Assembly: GCF_001517405.1 (NCBI RefSeq)
Contig: NZ_LN907828.1
Span: forward strand, 434,001-498,000
Length of the DNA stretch: 64,000 nt
Source: Duffyella gerundensis
GTDB lineage: Bacteria > Pseudomonadota > Gammaproteobacteria > Enterobacterales > Enterobacteriaceae
Reading direction: 5' to 3'
Part shown: positions 7,977 through 14,559 of the stretch, in pieces
Numbering within the stretch: the first letter of the stretch is position 1
Layout: every line of letters starts with the position of its first letter
The notes under the pieces: generated by a model
Databases searched by the model: none
What the model saw: the letters and a program-made list of their open reading frames with translations, nothing else
What the model was told of the DNA's origin: nothing
Translations under genes and position numbers: made by a program

Positions 7977-8597
7977 CTATCTTGTGCTCATAGCAAGTTT
8001 AGCCGCGAAGCATAAAAATAAGCCCCCTGTTGCTCTATCCATAATCCGGACAACGCGACTTTTCTTCAATATGGCTGACGCAAAATGCGTGGATAAAATG
8101 AGTGTGACTGACCATATAGTCCCAATCGCCACGTGGATGCTGACAAGGATAAAAGTCCATATTAAAGGTGAGTGACCGGTAGGTATGAACTGCGGCAAAA
8201 AAGAGACATAGAAAATGCCCATTTTGGGATTAAGCACATTCCCCAGTATTCCTCTGATAAACCAGCTCCCCTGAGAAACGTTGTTGTCATCACCATCACT
8301 GAAAGATGATCGGGGACGTATCAGTAGTTGTAAGCCCAGCCAGCTCAGGTAGACCGCACCACAAACTTTGAGCACAGTGTAAGCCATCTCTGAAACCGCC
8401 AGAAGAGCACCAAGACCTAACGCGACCAGCGCACCCCATATAAAACAGCCGGCATCAATGCCAAGCGCAACGTGAAAAGCCTTTTTGCCGCCCTCAGCGC
8501 AAGCAGTGCGCAGAATAAGTGCCGTATCGAGGCCGGGAGTCAGGGTAAGTAACAGCGCAGCGAGAGAGAATGCGAAGAGAGAATCGTTAACAGTCAT
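7977..8597 (-). CDS. LysE/RhtB family amino-acid exporter
   Basis: The 206-residue protein has the family hallmark LTPGLDTALILRTACAEGG near the N-terminus and GNVLNPKMGIFYVSFLPQF in the middle, with about six predicted membrane helices. LysE/RhtB proteins export amino acids or related small molecules across the inner membrane. The substrate is not predictable. Length matches the family (about 205 residues). The gene is the only one between repeat copies 3 and 4 and its stop lies only about 15 bases from copy 3. Confidence 0.88.
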   Translation of the reverse strand: MTVNDSLFAFSLAALLLTLTPGLDTALILRTACAEGGKKAFHVALGIDAGCFIWGALVALGLGALLAVSEMAYTVLKVCGAVYLSWLGLQLLIRPRSSFSDGDDNNVSQGSWFIRGILGNVLNPKMGIFYVSFLPQFIPTGHSPLIWTFILVSIHVAIGTIWSVTLILSTHFASAILKKSRVVRIMDRATGGLFLCFAAKLAMSTR

Positions 8598-8668
8598 TTT
8601 CTTTGCCCGAAAGAGCAGATGCTAATCATTTAGTTCCCTATAATCAATCTATCAAATATCAGTTTTTA

Positions 8669-8737
8669 AACGTCCGCTTTCCGCTCATAGCGGACGTTAG
8701 CCTGACATCAGTCCGTTTTGTGCCAGAAGCGGACGTA
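8669..8737 (+). repeat. Dispersed palindromic repeat, copy 4 (two stems)
   Basis: The first hairpin has arms ACGTCCGC and GCGGACGT. The second is GTCCGTTTTGTGCCAGAAGC then GGACGT. The element ends within a few bases of the start of a truncated toxin tail (8743). Confidence 0.85.
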
Positions 8738-8742
8738 GCTAA

Positions 8743-8841
8743 CAACAGTTTGTGTGGAGCAACTGGGGGCAGGTCAGTCGGGCAATATATGAAAAGACAA
8801 TCAATGGTAATAAATATTATATTGTAATAATGGATGTATAG
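8743..8841 (+). pseudogene. Orphan C-terminal tail of a polymorphic toxin (fragment A)
   Basis: An in-frame stretch of about 32 codons directly after repeat copy 4 ends in TAG and reads protein-like: WSNWGQVSRAIYEKTINGNK followed by YYIVIMDV. It has no start codon of its own and is followed 27 bases later by an immunity-like gene. This is the arrangement of a displaced CdiA/Rhs-type toxin C-terminus plus its immunity gene. The toxin class cannot be named from so short a piece; the toxin reading is inference from context and from the three similar pairs downstream. Confidence 0.45.
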
Positions 8842-8868
8842 CGGTGCGAACCTTAGAGGTACAGTGAA

Positions 8869-9159
8869 ATGAAAGAAATAAAAATAATGGCTGACTATCA
8901 ATGTCATCCATTGTGGGGAGTACAACCAGGTGATTTTGGTGACATATCTCCTGATGACCTACCAATTTCTTTAGAATTAAAGAAAAGCTTGCATGATTGG
9001 GCTACGAGATATGATTTGACTCTTAAAATGGACGATCCAGCCTCATCTGGATTTCACAATAAAATATTGGAAAGTATTTTCATTGAAGATGGTAGGAAAC
9101 TAGCAATAAAGTTGCAAGAAGAACTCGGTATCAACTACAACATAGTTTATCAATTCTGA
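8869..9159 (+). CDS. Putative immunity protein (A) of a polymorphic toxin system
   Basis: The 96-residue acidic protein contains DYQCHPLWG, GDISPDDLPISLELKKSLHD and YDLTLKMDDPASSGF, a pattern I associate with small immunity-like proteins near contact-dependent toxins. It is AT-richer than its neighbours. AGAGG lies nine bases before ATG 8869. It follows the orphan toxin tail (fragment A) and would bind and neutralise that toxin. An alternative start is the internal ATG at residue 7. The immunity role is inferred from context, not shown by a motif. Confidence 0.6.
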   Translation: MKEIKIMADYQCHPLWGVQPGDFGDISPDDLPISLELKKSLHDWATRYDLTLKMDDPASSGFHNKILESIFIEDGRKLAIKLQEELGINYNIVYQF

Positions 9160-9160
9160 C

Positions 9161-9302
9161 ATGAAATCCCGCCCACTGTTAGCTGGATTTTTTAGCACTC
9201 AATGTTGCTATCGATGAACAAGGTATATTTTTTGAACCCGTCACAATCAGCACTCCAAAAACGGATCAATCAGGGGCTGCTTCGCCCCAAAAAAATAGGT
9301 GA
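9161..9302 (+). pseudogene. Frameshifted small reading frame after immunity gene A
   Basis: ATG 9161 opens MKSRPLLAGFF. A different frame across the TTTTTT run (9188-9193) continues protein-like as LALNVAIDEQGIFFEPVTIS and ends at TGA 9302. One base change in the T run would join them into a protein of about 46 residues with a hydrophobic start. No ribosome-binding site is evident, and the family is not recognised. Confidence 0.3.
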
Positions 9303-9390
9303 CTTATAAATATGCAGGCAATGACCTGCCCCTGTTAATTAATTCGCGTCTACGTTAACCAAACTTCCAACTGCTGCATAATAATTGCGC

Positions 9391-9458
9391 ATGTCTGCTT
9401 TCCGCTCATAGCGGACGTTAGCCTGTCGTCAGTCTGCCTGGTGCCAGAAACGGACATC
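9391..9458 (+). repeat. Dispersed palindromic repeat, copy 5 (two stems)
   Basis: The first hairpin is ATGTCTGCTTTCCGCTCATA then GCGGACGT; the second is AGTCTGCCTGGTGCCAGAAA then CGGACAT. The 56 bases upstream (from 9332) resemble those upstream of copy 8, so homology extends beyond the element. Confidence 0.8.
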
Positions 9459-9488
9459 AATGCACCTTTAAGAGATGACAATACCTGA

Positions 9489-10085
9489 TTAACGATTATT
9501 TACTTCCTGAGCCTTTAAGAAAGCGGGGCGACTCGTTGCTCTTAATATGTAGCTATCAATCTCTTCGGTGATTTCCAATCCGCACAGCTTTGCCCATAAC
9601 AACGTATGAGAAAGAAAAATATCGGCCAGTGTAAAGTTGTTACTCGCAATCCATGTTTGAGTTGGGTTAAAGCGAATCTGAGAGATAACTTTATCTGCCT
9701 CCTTACTGAGGTAATTCATTAAATCCGTGGAACGTTGATTTTCGGGAATGAAGACAATATGTTTGAGCAGACTCCAGACGGGGGCTTCCAGATCGGATAG
9801 CGTGAAGCTTAACCACGAATTAACAGAGGATTTTTCTTCGGCGGTTGCGGGATAAATAGAGATGTTGTTATGTTGTTCACACAGGTAAATACAGATTGCT
9901 AAGGTTTCACTGATTGACACGTCACCATCGGTCAAAAAAGGAACTTTTCCCAGTGGATGGGGTGATTTAACCTCAGAAGCAGGGTTCAAAAGATCGACTC
10001 TGATGGACTCGTAATTCATTCCCATTTCTTCAAGAGCCCAGAGAACCCTTAATGATCGGCTTTTGGGGTAGGTATAGATCTTCAA
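9489..10085 (-). CDS. Glutathione S-transferase family protein
   Basis: The 198-residue product has a thioredoxin-fold N-domain (IYTYPKSRSLRVLWALEEMG; GKVPFLTDGDVSISETLAIC, which carries the cis-Pro and the Ser that binds glutathione) and a helical C-domain with TLADIFLSHTLLWA. The family conjugates glutathione to electrophiles. TTG 10085 is chosen as start because AAGGGA lies seven bases upstream and the protein then begins MKIYTYP, as in relatives; an upstream in-frame TTG at 10112 has no such site. It is a lone gene between repeat copies 5 and 6. Confidence 0.82.
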   Translation of the reverse strand: MKIYTYPKSRSLRVLWALEEMGMNYESIRVDLLNPASEVKSPHPLGKVPFLTDGDVSISETLAICIYLCEQHNNISIYPATAEEKSSVNSWLSFTLSDLEAPVWSLLKHIVFIPENQRSTDLMNYLSKEADKVISQIRFNPTQTWIASNNFTLADIFLSHTLLWAKLCGLEITEEIDSYILRATSRPAFLKAQEVNNR

Positions 10086-10145
10086 TTCAACATCCCTTTG
10101 TTGTGAAAACAATTTTATAAGGTAAGTGGATAGCTCATGTCAAAA

Positions 10146-10212
10146 TTTCCGCTTTTCGATCATAGCAGACGTCCCCCGTGGTTAGGTTCGCTTTGTCCCA
10201 GGAGCAGATGTT
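10146..10212 (+). repeat. Dispersed palindromic repeat, copy 6 (degraded)
   Basis: TTTCCGCTTTTCGATCATAG then CAGAC matches the first hairpin, and TTCGCTTTGTCCCAGGAGCA then GATGT the second. Several arm positions are mismatched, so this copy is old. Confidence 0.6.
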
Positions 10213-10307
10213 GCTAATCTTAAATTTCAAACAAGATCGGTATAGGCGAGCCATGTAACAAATTACGATTAAACTTTCATAGGGTTTTTAAGGAGAATAA
10301 GTTTCAT

Positions 10308-10991
10308 ATGCGCATTCCAGATTATCCTTCACGCGATTCTGATAAATGGTCCCAGGTAGATGCCTGGTTTTCTGAAAAGCTCGCCCCTGAAGATGCAGAT
10401 TTAAAATACGCTCTTGCCAATAACACAGAACAGGGATTGCCCACACACGATGTCTCTGCTTTACAGGGAAAAATGCTGGCGATTTTCATTCAAATGTCGC
10501 GTGCCGTCCGTGTTCTTGAAATAGGCACGCTTGGGGGTTATAGCACCATATGGATGGCCAGGGCTCTCCCACCACATGGAAGCATAACGACAATTGAATT
10601 CAGCGAGCATCATGCAGAGGTTGCAAGCCAAAATATAAACAAAGCGGGGCTGGCTGAGCGCGTCACGTTGCATAGGGGAGCTGCACTTGATGTCTTACCC
10701 ACGCTTCATGCTCCCTTTGATCTGATTTTTATCGATGCCGATAAAGTGAATAACCCCCACTATCTTGACTGGGCTATCAAACTGTCGAAACAAGGCACTG
10801 TTATCGTAGGAGATAACACTGTGCGCGGTGGCAGTGTAATCGACCCCAGTAGTGAAGATCCGAACGTTAAAGGTCTGCGAGAATTTGTCGACATGATTTC
10901 TGAGGATGAGCGCCTTGAAGCAACAGCAGTACAGACTGTTGGTGAAAAAGGATGGGATGGTTTCGTCATGGCTATCGTTAAAGCTCGGTGA
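10308..10991 (+). CDS. SAM-dependent O-methyltransferase (family 3)
   Basis: The 227-residue protein shows the S-adenosylmethionine motif VLEIGTLGGYSTIWMA, then ITTIEFSEHHAEVA and FDLIFIDADKVNNPHYLDWA, the metal-binding signature of caffeoyl-CoA / catechol-type O-methyltransferases. D in FIDAD and the later GDNTVRGG supply metal ligands in that family. The methyl acceptor is unknown, probably a small catechol-like compound. An AGGAGA site lies about 12 bases before ATG 10308. It sits between repeat copies 6 and 7. Confidence 0.88.
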   Translation: MRIPDYPSRDSDKWSQVDAWFSEKLAPEDADLKYALANNTEQGLPTHDVSALQGKMLAIFIQMSRAVRVLEIGTLGGYSTIWMARALPPHGSITTIEFSEHHAEVASQNINKAGLAERVTLHRGAALDVLPTLHAPFDLIFIDADKVNNPHYLDWAIKLSKQGTVIVGDNTVRGGSVIDPSSEDPNVKGLREFVDMISEDERLEATAVQTVGEKGWDGFVMAIVKAR

Positions 10992-11098
10992 TGATATTTA
11001 TCATTACGAAAAATGTGCTTACCTTCAGTTTTTAGTCACAATTTTTAAATGATTAATAAAAGCTGTGCTACTCATAGTGTCTATGAGTTATATACAAA

Positions 11099-11167
11099 AT
11101 GTCCGCCTCTCGCTCATAGCGGACATCGGCTTGATGTCAGTCCGTTTTGTGCCATAAGCGGATGTTC
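11099..11167 (+). repeat. Dispersed palindromic repeat, copy 7 (two stems)
   Basis: ATGTCCGCCTCTCGCTCATA then GCGGACAT, and GTCCGTTTTGTGCCATAAGC then GGATGT. As with copy 4, a truncated toxin tail begins at its downstream edge. Confidence 0.85.
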
Positions 11168-11168
11168 T

Positions 11169-11487
11169 CCCGATCATTCACACAATGCATCTTACTCCGG
11201 GATCTTATATCCGCCTCAAGGGCCAGTAATTCTATCGGGCTGGATAAGCCGTCCAGGCAGGATTCCTGGAAGCATCATTTATTATCCCCCTGGCACTGAT
11301 CCAAGCGTTTTCGGGAGCACCTTTATCCGACTGATGCCTCCAGGTTCGACTCCTGTTCCTGGTTTAGAATATGGCTATTGGATTTCTGAAAAAAATGGAC
11401 AGCCGATAAATCCAGCAACCGGTGGCACTGGCACAAGGGGGAACACATGTGCCATTGCCGCCAAATACTATGCCACCTAAGCGGTGA
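11169..11487 (+). pseudogene. Orphan toxin C-terminal fragment B, frameshifted
   Basis: From the edge of repeat copy 7 the frame reads SYSGILYPPQGPVILSGWIS, YYPPGTDPSVFGSTFI and EYGYWISEKNGQPINPATGG. It then goes out of frame at a GGGGG run (11437-11441); the alternative frame restores THVPLPPNTMPPKR and ends at TGA 11487. The ending (INPATGG, then RG-THVPLPP) is like the C-terminus of secreted bacteriocin or polymorphic toxins. There is no start codon of its own, so it is a severed tail with a one-base lesion. Immunity-like gene B begins 10 bases later. The exact toxin family is not established. Confidence 0.6.
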
Positions 11488-11497
11488 GAGGTTATTC

Positions 11498-11869
11498 ATG
11501 ATTAATGAAGCAGATTTGGCAGAGCTGGAGTCAACATTACTTACAGGTGTAACTGTTGGCATTGGCTCGCAAATTTTGATATTCGGAAACGGTTCAACAG
11601 TGCTAGTGCAGTGTCCTTTTATAAGGGAGCTCCAAGGACAGAAACAACAGGGGCACGGTGAGGATGTGTACACCAGTGAACTGCTTTTTGATTATTTAAA
11701 TAATCAGGTAACAAGTGCTTTGCTTGAAGAAGGGGGGGAGCTTGTTTTAGAGTTTGAGGGGAAGAAATTATTGAGAATTTTTCCTGAATGTAACGGGCTT
11801 GAGTCGTATGTGATTTCGACTCGCCTTGGTATTTGTCCTGTTACAGCATTCCCGATTAATGAACAGTAA
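11498..11869 (+). CDS. Putative immunity protein (B)
   Basis: The 123-residue protein (MINEADLAELESTLLTGVTV) has LTG, FGNGSTVLVQCPF, and a C-terminal strand pair ELVLEFEGKKLLRIFPE then LESYVIS. This beta-rich layout resembles DUF6188-type immunity proteins. GAGAGG lies six bases before ATG 11498. It directly follows toxin fragment B, consistent with immunity to that toxin. The family assignment is from memory of the pattern. Confidence 0.6.
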   Translation: MINEADLAELESTLLTGVTVGIGSQILIFGNGSTVLVQCPFIRELQGQKQQGHGEDVYTSELLFDYLNNQVTSALLEEGGELVLEFEGKKLLRIFPECNGLESYVISTRLGICPVTAFPINEQ

Positions 11870-11906
11870 TATTCCCCGGCCAGTTGACGGAGGTTCTTGT
11901 ATCTGA

Positions 11907-12185
11907 GTCCTGAATACTTGCTCTTCTGGCCGTTACGATCCTGATTATCGGATAAAAGGTGAGGTTTTTGATAACTACGCTCCTAGTTCTAGCAATGTTA
12001 GGAATATATTGTCTGGCGTTAAAGAAAAAATTGGCTCTGGGCAAACAACAAATTTTGTTATTAATATGAGTGACACAAAAGTGTCCGTCCCTGCATTGCA
12101 GCAACAGCTTACTAAGTGGCCAATTATGGGTCTTGAGAAGGTTGTTATCATTGATAAATCAGGCAATACTATAAGGATTAAGTGA
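11907..12185 (+). pseudogene. Orphan CdiA-type toxin C-terminus (fragment C)
   Basis: An open frame of 92 codons without a plausible start ends at TGA 12185. It reads GRYDPDYRIKGEVFDNYAPS, VRNILSGVKEKIGSGQTTNF, VINMSDTKVSVPALQQQLTK and WPIMGLEKVVIIDKSGNTIR. DYRI-GE-FDNYAP, VxNI, SGQT-N-V-N-SD and GL--VVIIDKSG match the tRNase-type CdiA C-terminal domain (CdiA_C, the family of the Burkholderia pseudomallei E479 CdiA-CT). Only the catalytic tail is present; delivery domains are missing. Immunity-like gene C starts 7 bases downstream. Confidence 0.68.
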
Positions 12186-12192
12186 GGGAGTT

Positions 12193-12498
12193 ATGTCCAT
12201 ACATATATCATGTTATACAACATATAACATCTCTGAATTGCAGGAGAAATTGAATTTTTTTGCAGCAAAATATCCTTGTGTATTCCCTGCTCAATATTAT
12301 TTATCAAGTGGATTTATACCTCATCCAATTCAGCGAGAGGTTGCAAGTTATTGTGGGTTGGTGCCCTGCTCTTACTTCGTTATCACTGTGAATAACAAAG
12401 CGTTAGATATATCGACAGACGAAATGGCTGATATGGTTAGAGAAGCTCTAGGGGCAGATAACGTCATCGCGCTTTTAAATGGTGAGGATCTAATCTAG
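12193..12498 (+). CDS. Putative CdiI-like immunity protein (C)
   Basis: The 101-residue protein begins MSIHISCYTTYNISELQEKL and contains HPIQREVASYCGLVPCSYFV, with no motif that names a family to me. GAGG lies five bases before ATG 12193. It is 7 bases after the stop of a CdiA_C-like toxin tail, so the natural reading is cognate immunity. It is AT-rich, like the other immunity genes of this cluster. An intact start and frame suggest it is still maintained. Confidence 0.58.
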   Translation: MSIHISCYTTYNISELQEKLNFFAAKYPCVFPAQYYLSSGFIPHPIQREVASYCGLVPCSYFVITVNNKALDISTDEMADMVREALGADNVIALLNGEDLI

Positions 12499-12544
12499 AC
12501 CCTGTGATGAATCCTTTAAAAGCGCCATCTTCTCGCCGCTGTAA

Positions 12545-12778
12545 TCTGAGGTTTCAGAGGCGACAGTAAAGAGCTACATAAGTGAGGCTGTAACGAGATA
12601 CCCTTCTGGCACGACTATTGCGAAAGTTCCATCCAGTGGAACTTTGGGCGGTAAGGTATTGCAGGGCACTGTTATTCTTGAAGTTCCTCCGCAGAATGGG
12701 ATAATTCCAAAAGCCATCTTGGACGCTGCCAGTAAAGCAGGGGTTTTAATTAGAGATACTAATGTGAAGGTATATTGA
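12545..12778 (+). pseudogene. Orphan toxin C-terminal fragment D
   Basis: An open frame of 77 codons after TAA 12542 reads SEATVKSYISEAVTRYPSGT, LQGTVILEVPPQNGIIPKAI and LDAASKAGVLIRDTNVKVY and ends at TGA 12778. It has no start codon of its own. The stop overlaps the ATG of immunity-like gene D (TGATG), a translational coupling usual for toxin-immunity pairs. The toxin family is not recognised. Confidence 0.5.
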
Positions 12779-13254
12779 TGGGGCTACCTATTTTTTATTG
12801 TAAGTCTTGGTTTCGGATGAAAAAGGTTGCGATAGAGCTTATGGATCAATCGTTGGCACATTCCAGGCATCTCTCGGGTGAGTCGTATACAGCTCTTATT
12901 GGGTCGGACTCTATGCCATCTTGCTTTGTCGAGTTCTTCATAGATAAAGGAATGGTTGGTGTCGGATTTTTAGATAAAAAATGTCGTGAGTATCTGACAT
13001 ATCAATTTCTAGTAACAGATGCGGATAACTTATTTTTGACTATGGCGACTCATCGTGAGTTTGACGGAGATAAGGATGAGGTCATAGGTGGAGAGTTCTA
13101 CATTTTCAATGAGGAAGGCGGCCTTTTTATTAGGCGAGAAAAATTTAACCCTTATAAGATTGAAGAGACCAAATCAAGTTTCGAGCCGTTTCGGAATTAT
13201 GAAAAAATCCCCAAATTTGGTTGTTACTCAAATGTAATAAAAGCTGACAGATGA
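12778..13254 (+). CDS. Putative immunity protein (D)
   Basis: The 158-residue protein starts MGLPIFYCKSWFRMKKVAIE and holds VEFFIDKGMVGVGFLDKKCR and EFDGDKDEVIGGEFYIFNEE, a beta-rich acidic protein typical in size and composition for immunity proteins. Its ATG overlaps the stop of toxin fragment D by one base. An in-frame TTG at 12775 gives one extra residue. A terminator follows at 13303. Family not recognised; the role is inferred from the coupling. Confidence 0.58.
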   Translation: MGLPIFYCKSWFRMKKVAIELMDQSLAHSRHLSGESYTALIGSDSMPSCFVEFFIDKGMVGVGFLDKKCREYLTYQFLVTDADNLFLTMATHREFDGDKDEVIGGEFYIFNEEGGLFIRREKFNPYKIEETKSSFEPFRNYEKIPKFGCYSNVIKADR

Positions 13255-13302
13255 AACAGGTAGGTGAGTTTCATTATAAATTTTTAGGGGGTGAGTTGAG
13301 CT

Positions 13303-13328
13303 GGCACCGGCCTTATGCCGGTGTTTTT
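13303..13328 (+). terminator. Intrinsic terminator closing the toxin-immunity cluster
   Basis: CACCGGC (13305-13311), a 5-base loop and GCCGGTG (13317-13323) are followed by TTTTT on the plus strand, 50 bases after immunity gene D. Confidence 0.85.
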
Positions 13329-13491
13329 ATAACCTTTTCGCCGCTTTTTTGCACTCTATTTGTATCTTTCTGCAGTCAAGTTGCATCCCTTTTTGCTCCC
13401 GTCCTGACGCCTTACGTTCTGGCTGATGTGCTCACTGTTAATTAATATGCGACCACGTTAGCAAAAACTCCATCTCGGCAGAATAACTGTG

Positions 13492-13563
13492 AATGTCCGC
13501 TTTTCGCTCATAGCGGACATTGCCTTATGCAGATGTCCGCTTTGTGCCAAAAGCGGACATTGC
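13492..13563 (+). repeat. Dispersed palindromic repeat, copy 8 (two stems, best preserved)
   Basis: ATGTCCGCTTTTCGCTCATA then GCGGACAT, a short spacer, and ATGTCCGCTTTGTGCCAAAA then GCGGACAT. All four arms are intact, so this copy approximates the consensus. Confidence 0.88.
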
Positions 13564-13768
13564 ATCGAAAGCCCTGCTGACTTTGTCAGGACATGCCTTT
13601 ATTTTTAAGTCATTAAAGGCATGGGCCCCGCATTCCAGATTATTGCCATATTCCTTTAGGTCAGGGCTTACGACATCACGTCGCGAAAGCCATCAAATCG
13701 GCCTCCCTGTTTTTTAATAATCATGCCATTACGCAGCTTTTGCGCTACAGAGAGAAGCTGCATAGATT

Positions 13769-14410
13769 TTACTTACTGGCTGCCAGCACCTTCTCAAGGG
13801 CTGACGTTGCACGTTGAGCGACGACCGGACAGGCCGAATTTTCAAGGGCGACGATCACCCCCCATAATTGCGTTTCAGTCAAACCAATGTTTAAAGAAAT
13901 GTTGAAATGGGACATTAGCTGCGGCTCAACGCCTTCCAGGCCTGCAAGTGCGCCAAGGGTGGCAATCTCACGATCTTCATAACTGAGGTTGTCCCGTCCA
14001 AAAATGTCACCAAACAGATGTTCTTTCAGGTACGTATCAATAGCAGGAGCAAAATCGAATACAGGCCCTTTGGCTGGCACACCTATCAGGTATGTCTGCA
14101 CAGATGTGCCCAGTTCAAGGAGGGATCGGCCAGCAGGCAGCGGGCTGGCTTCGGAACCTGCAATATCATTTATACCCTGTTCTTTTCGTTCATTCACAAG
14201 GGTCATAAAGGTTCCAAGTGCGTTAAGCGCACGTGGAAAACCAAGGTAAGCATAAAGCTGTACCAGTATTTCTTTTATGTCGTTAATAGTCAGGCCAGCA
14301 TGTAGGCCTGCTTCCAGTGCGGCTCTCAGTTTATGATTATCGCCCAACGCAGTGAATGCAGAAATTGGAGCGATCGCCTGCTGGCGACTCGTCAGCTCTG
14401 TAACTTTCAT
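13769..14410 (-). CDS. Carboxymuconolactone decarboxylase (CMD) family protein
   Basis: The 213-residue product holds two CMD-like halves: LRAALEAGLHAGLTINDIKE with ILVQLYAYLGFPRALNAL at about residues 29-66, and EIATLGALAGLEGVEPQLMS with GLTETQLWGVIVAL in the C-terminal half. The AhpD-type CxxC is absent, so a peroxidase role is unlikely. Similar two-domain proteins accompany aldo-keto reductases and quinone-handling genes, as here. AAAGGG precedes ATG 14410. It is the most 3' gene of the minus-strand redox cluster. Confidence 0.8.
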   Translation of the reverse strand: MKVTELTSRQQAIAPISAFTALGDNHKLRAALEAGLHAGLTINDIKEILVQLYAYLGFPRALNALGTFMTLVNERKEQGINDIAGSEASPLPAGRSLLELGTSVQTYLIGVPAKGPVFDFAPAIDTYLKEHLFGDIFGRDNLSYEDREIATLGALAGLEGVEPQLMSHFNISLNIGLTETQLWGVIVALENSACPVVAQRATSALEKVLAASK

Positions 14411-14512
14411 AGAATGATCCCTTTGAGGCGGAGCAGTTTTCCGGCCTTTAATCAGCTAAGTTAATGTGTGATGGTCGCCTGCATCGCAGCGGTTTAGCGC
14501 TCACCCACTACC

Positions 14513-14544
14513 ATGACAAAGGCGCATTTACGCACCTTTGTCAT
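14513..14544 (-). terminator. Hairpin after the 14560-15444 gene
   Basis: ATGACAAAGG and CCTTTGTCAT form a 10-base stem around a 12-base loop just downstream of the aldo-keto reductase stop. There is no U-run, so it may be an mRNA-end hairpin and not a classic terminator. Confidence 0.45.
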
Positions 14545-14559
14545 TACACTGGAAAATCA

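Noticed and set aside
8603..8827. Reading frame of 74 codons giving NVRFPLIADV and VRFVPEADVA
   Set aside because: It is the translation of dispersed repeat copy 4, and a similar peptide arises at 13520 from copy 8. The real coding remnant there is in another frame (8743-8841).
13251..13445. A 64-codon frame overlapping the end of immunity gene D
   Set aside because: It runs through the terminator hairpin at 13303-13328 and shows no conserved pattern.
7282..13563. Integron with attC sites
   Set aside because: The repeats lack recognisable attC core sites, gene strands are mixed and no integrase is present. The array-like spacing is reported as a finding, but an integron is not supported.
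7282..13563. CRISPR array
   Set aside because: Repeats are 70 bases, imperfect, and spaced by whole genes; no cas genes.
13520..13717. Frame starting MPYADVRFVPKADIA
   Set aside because: The shared VRFVPKADIA comes from the palindromic repeat, not from a protein domain; no ribosome-binding site.
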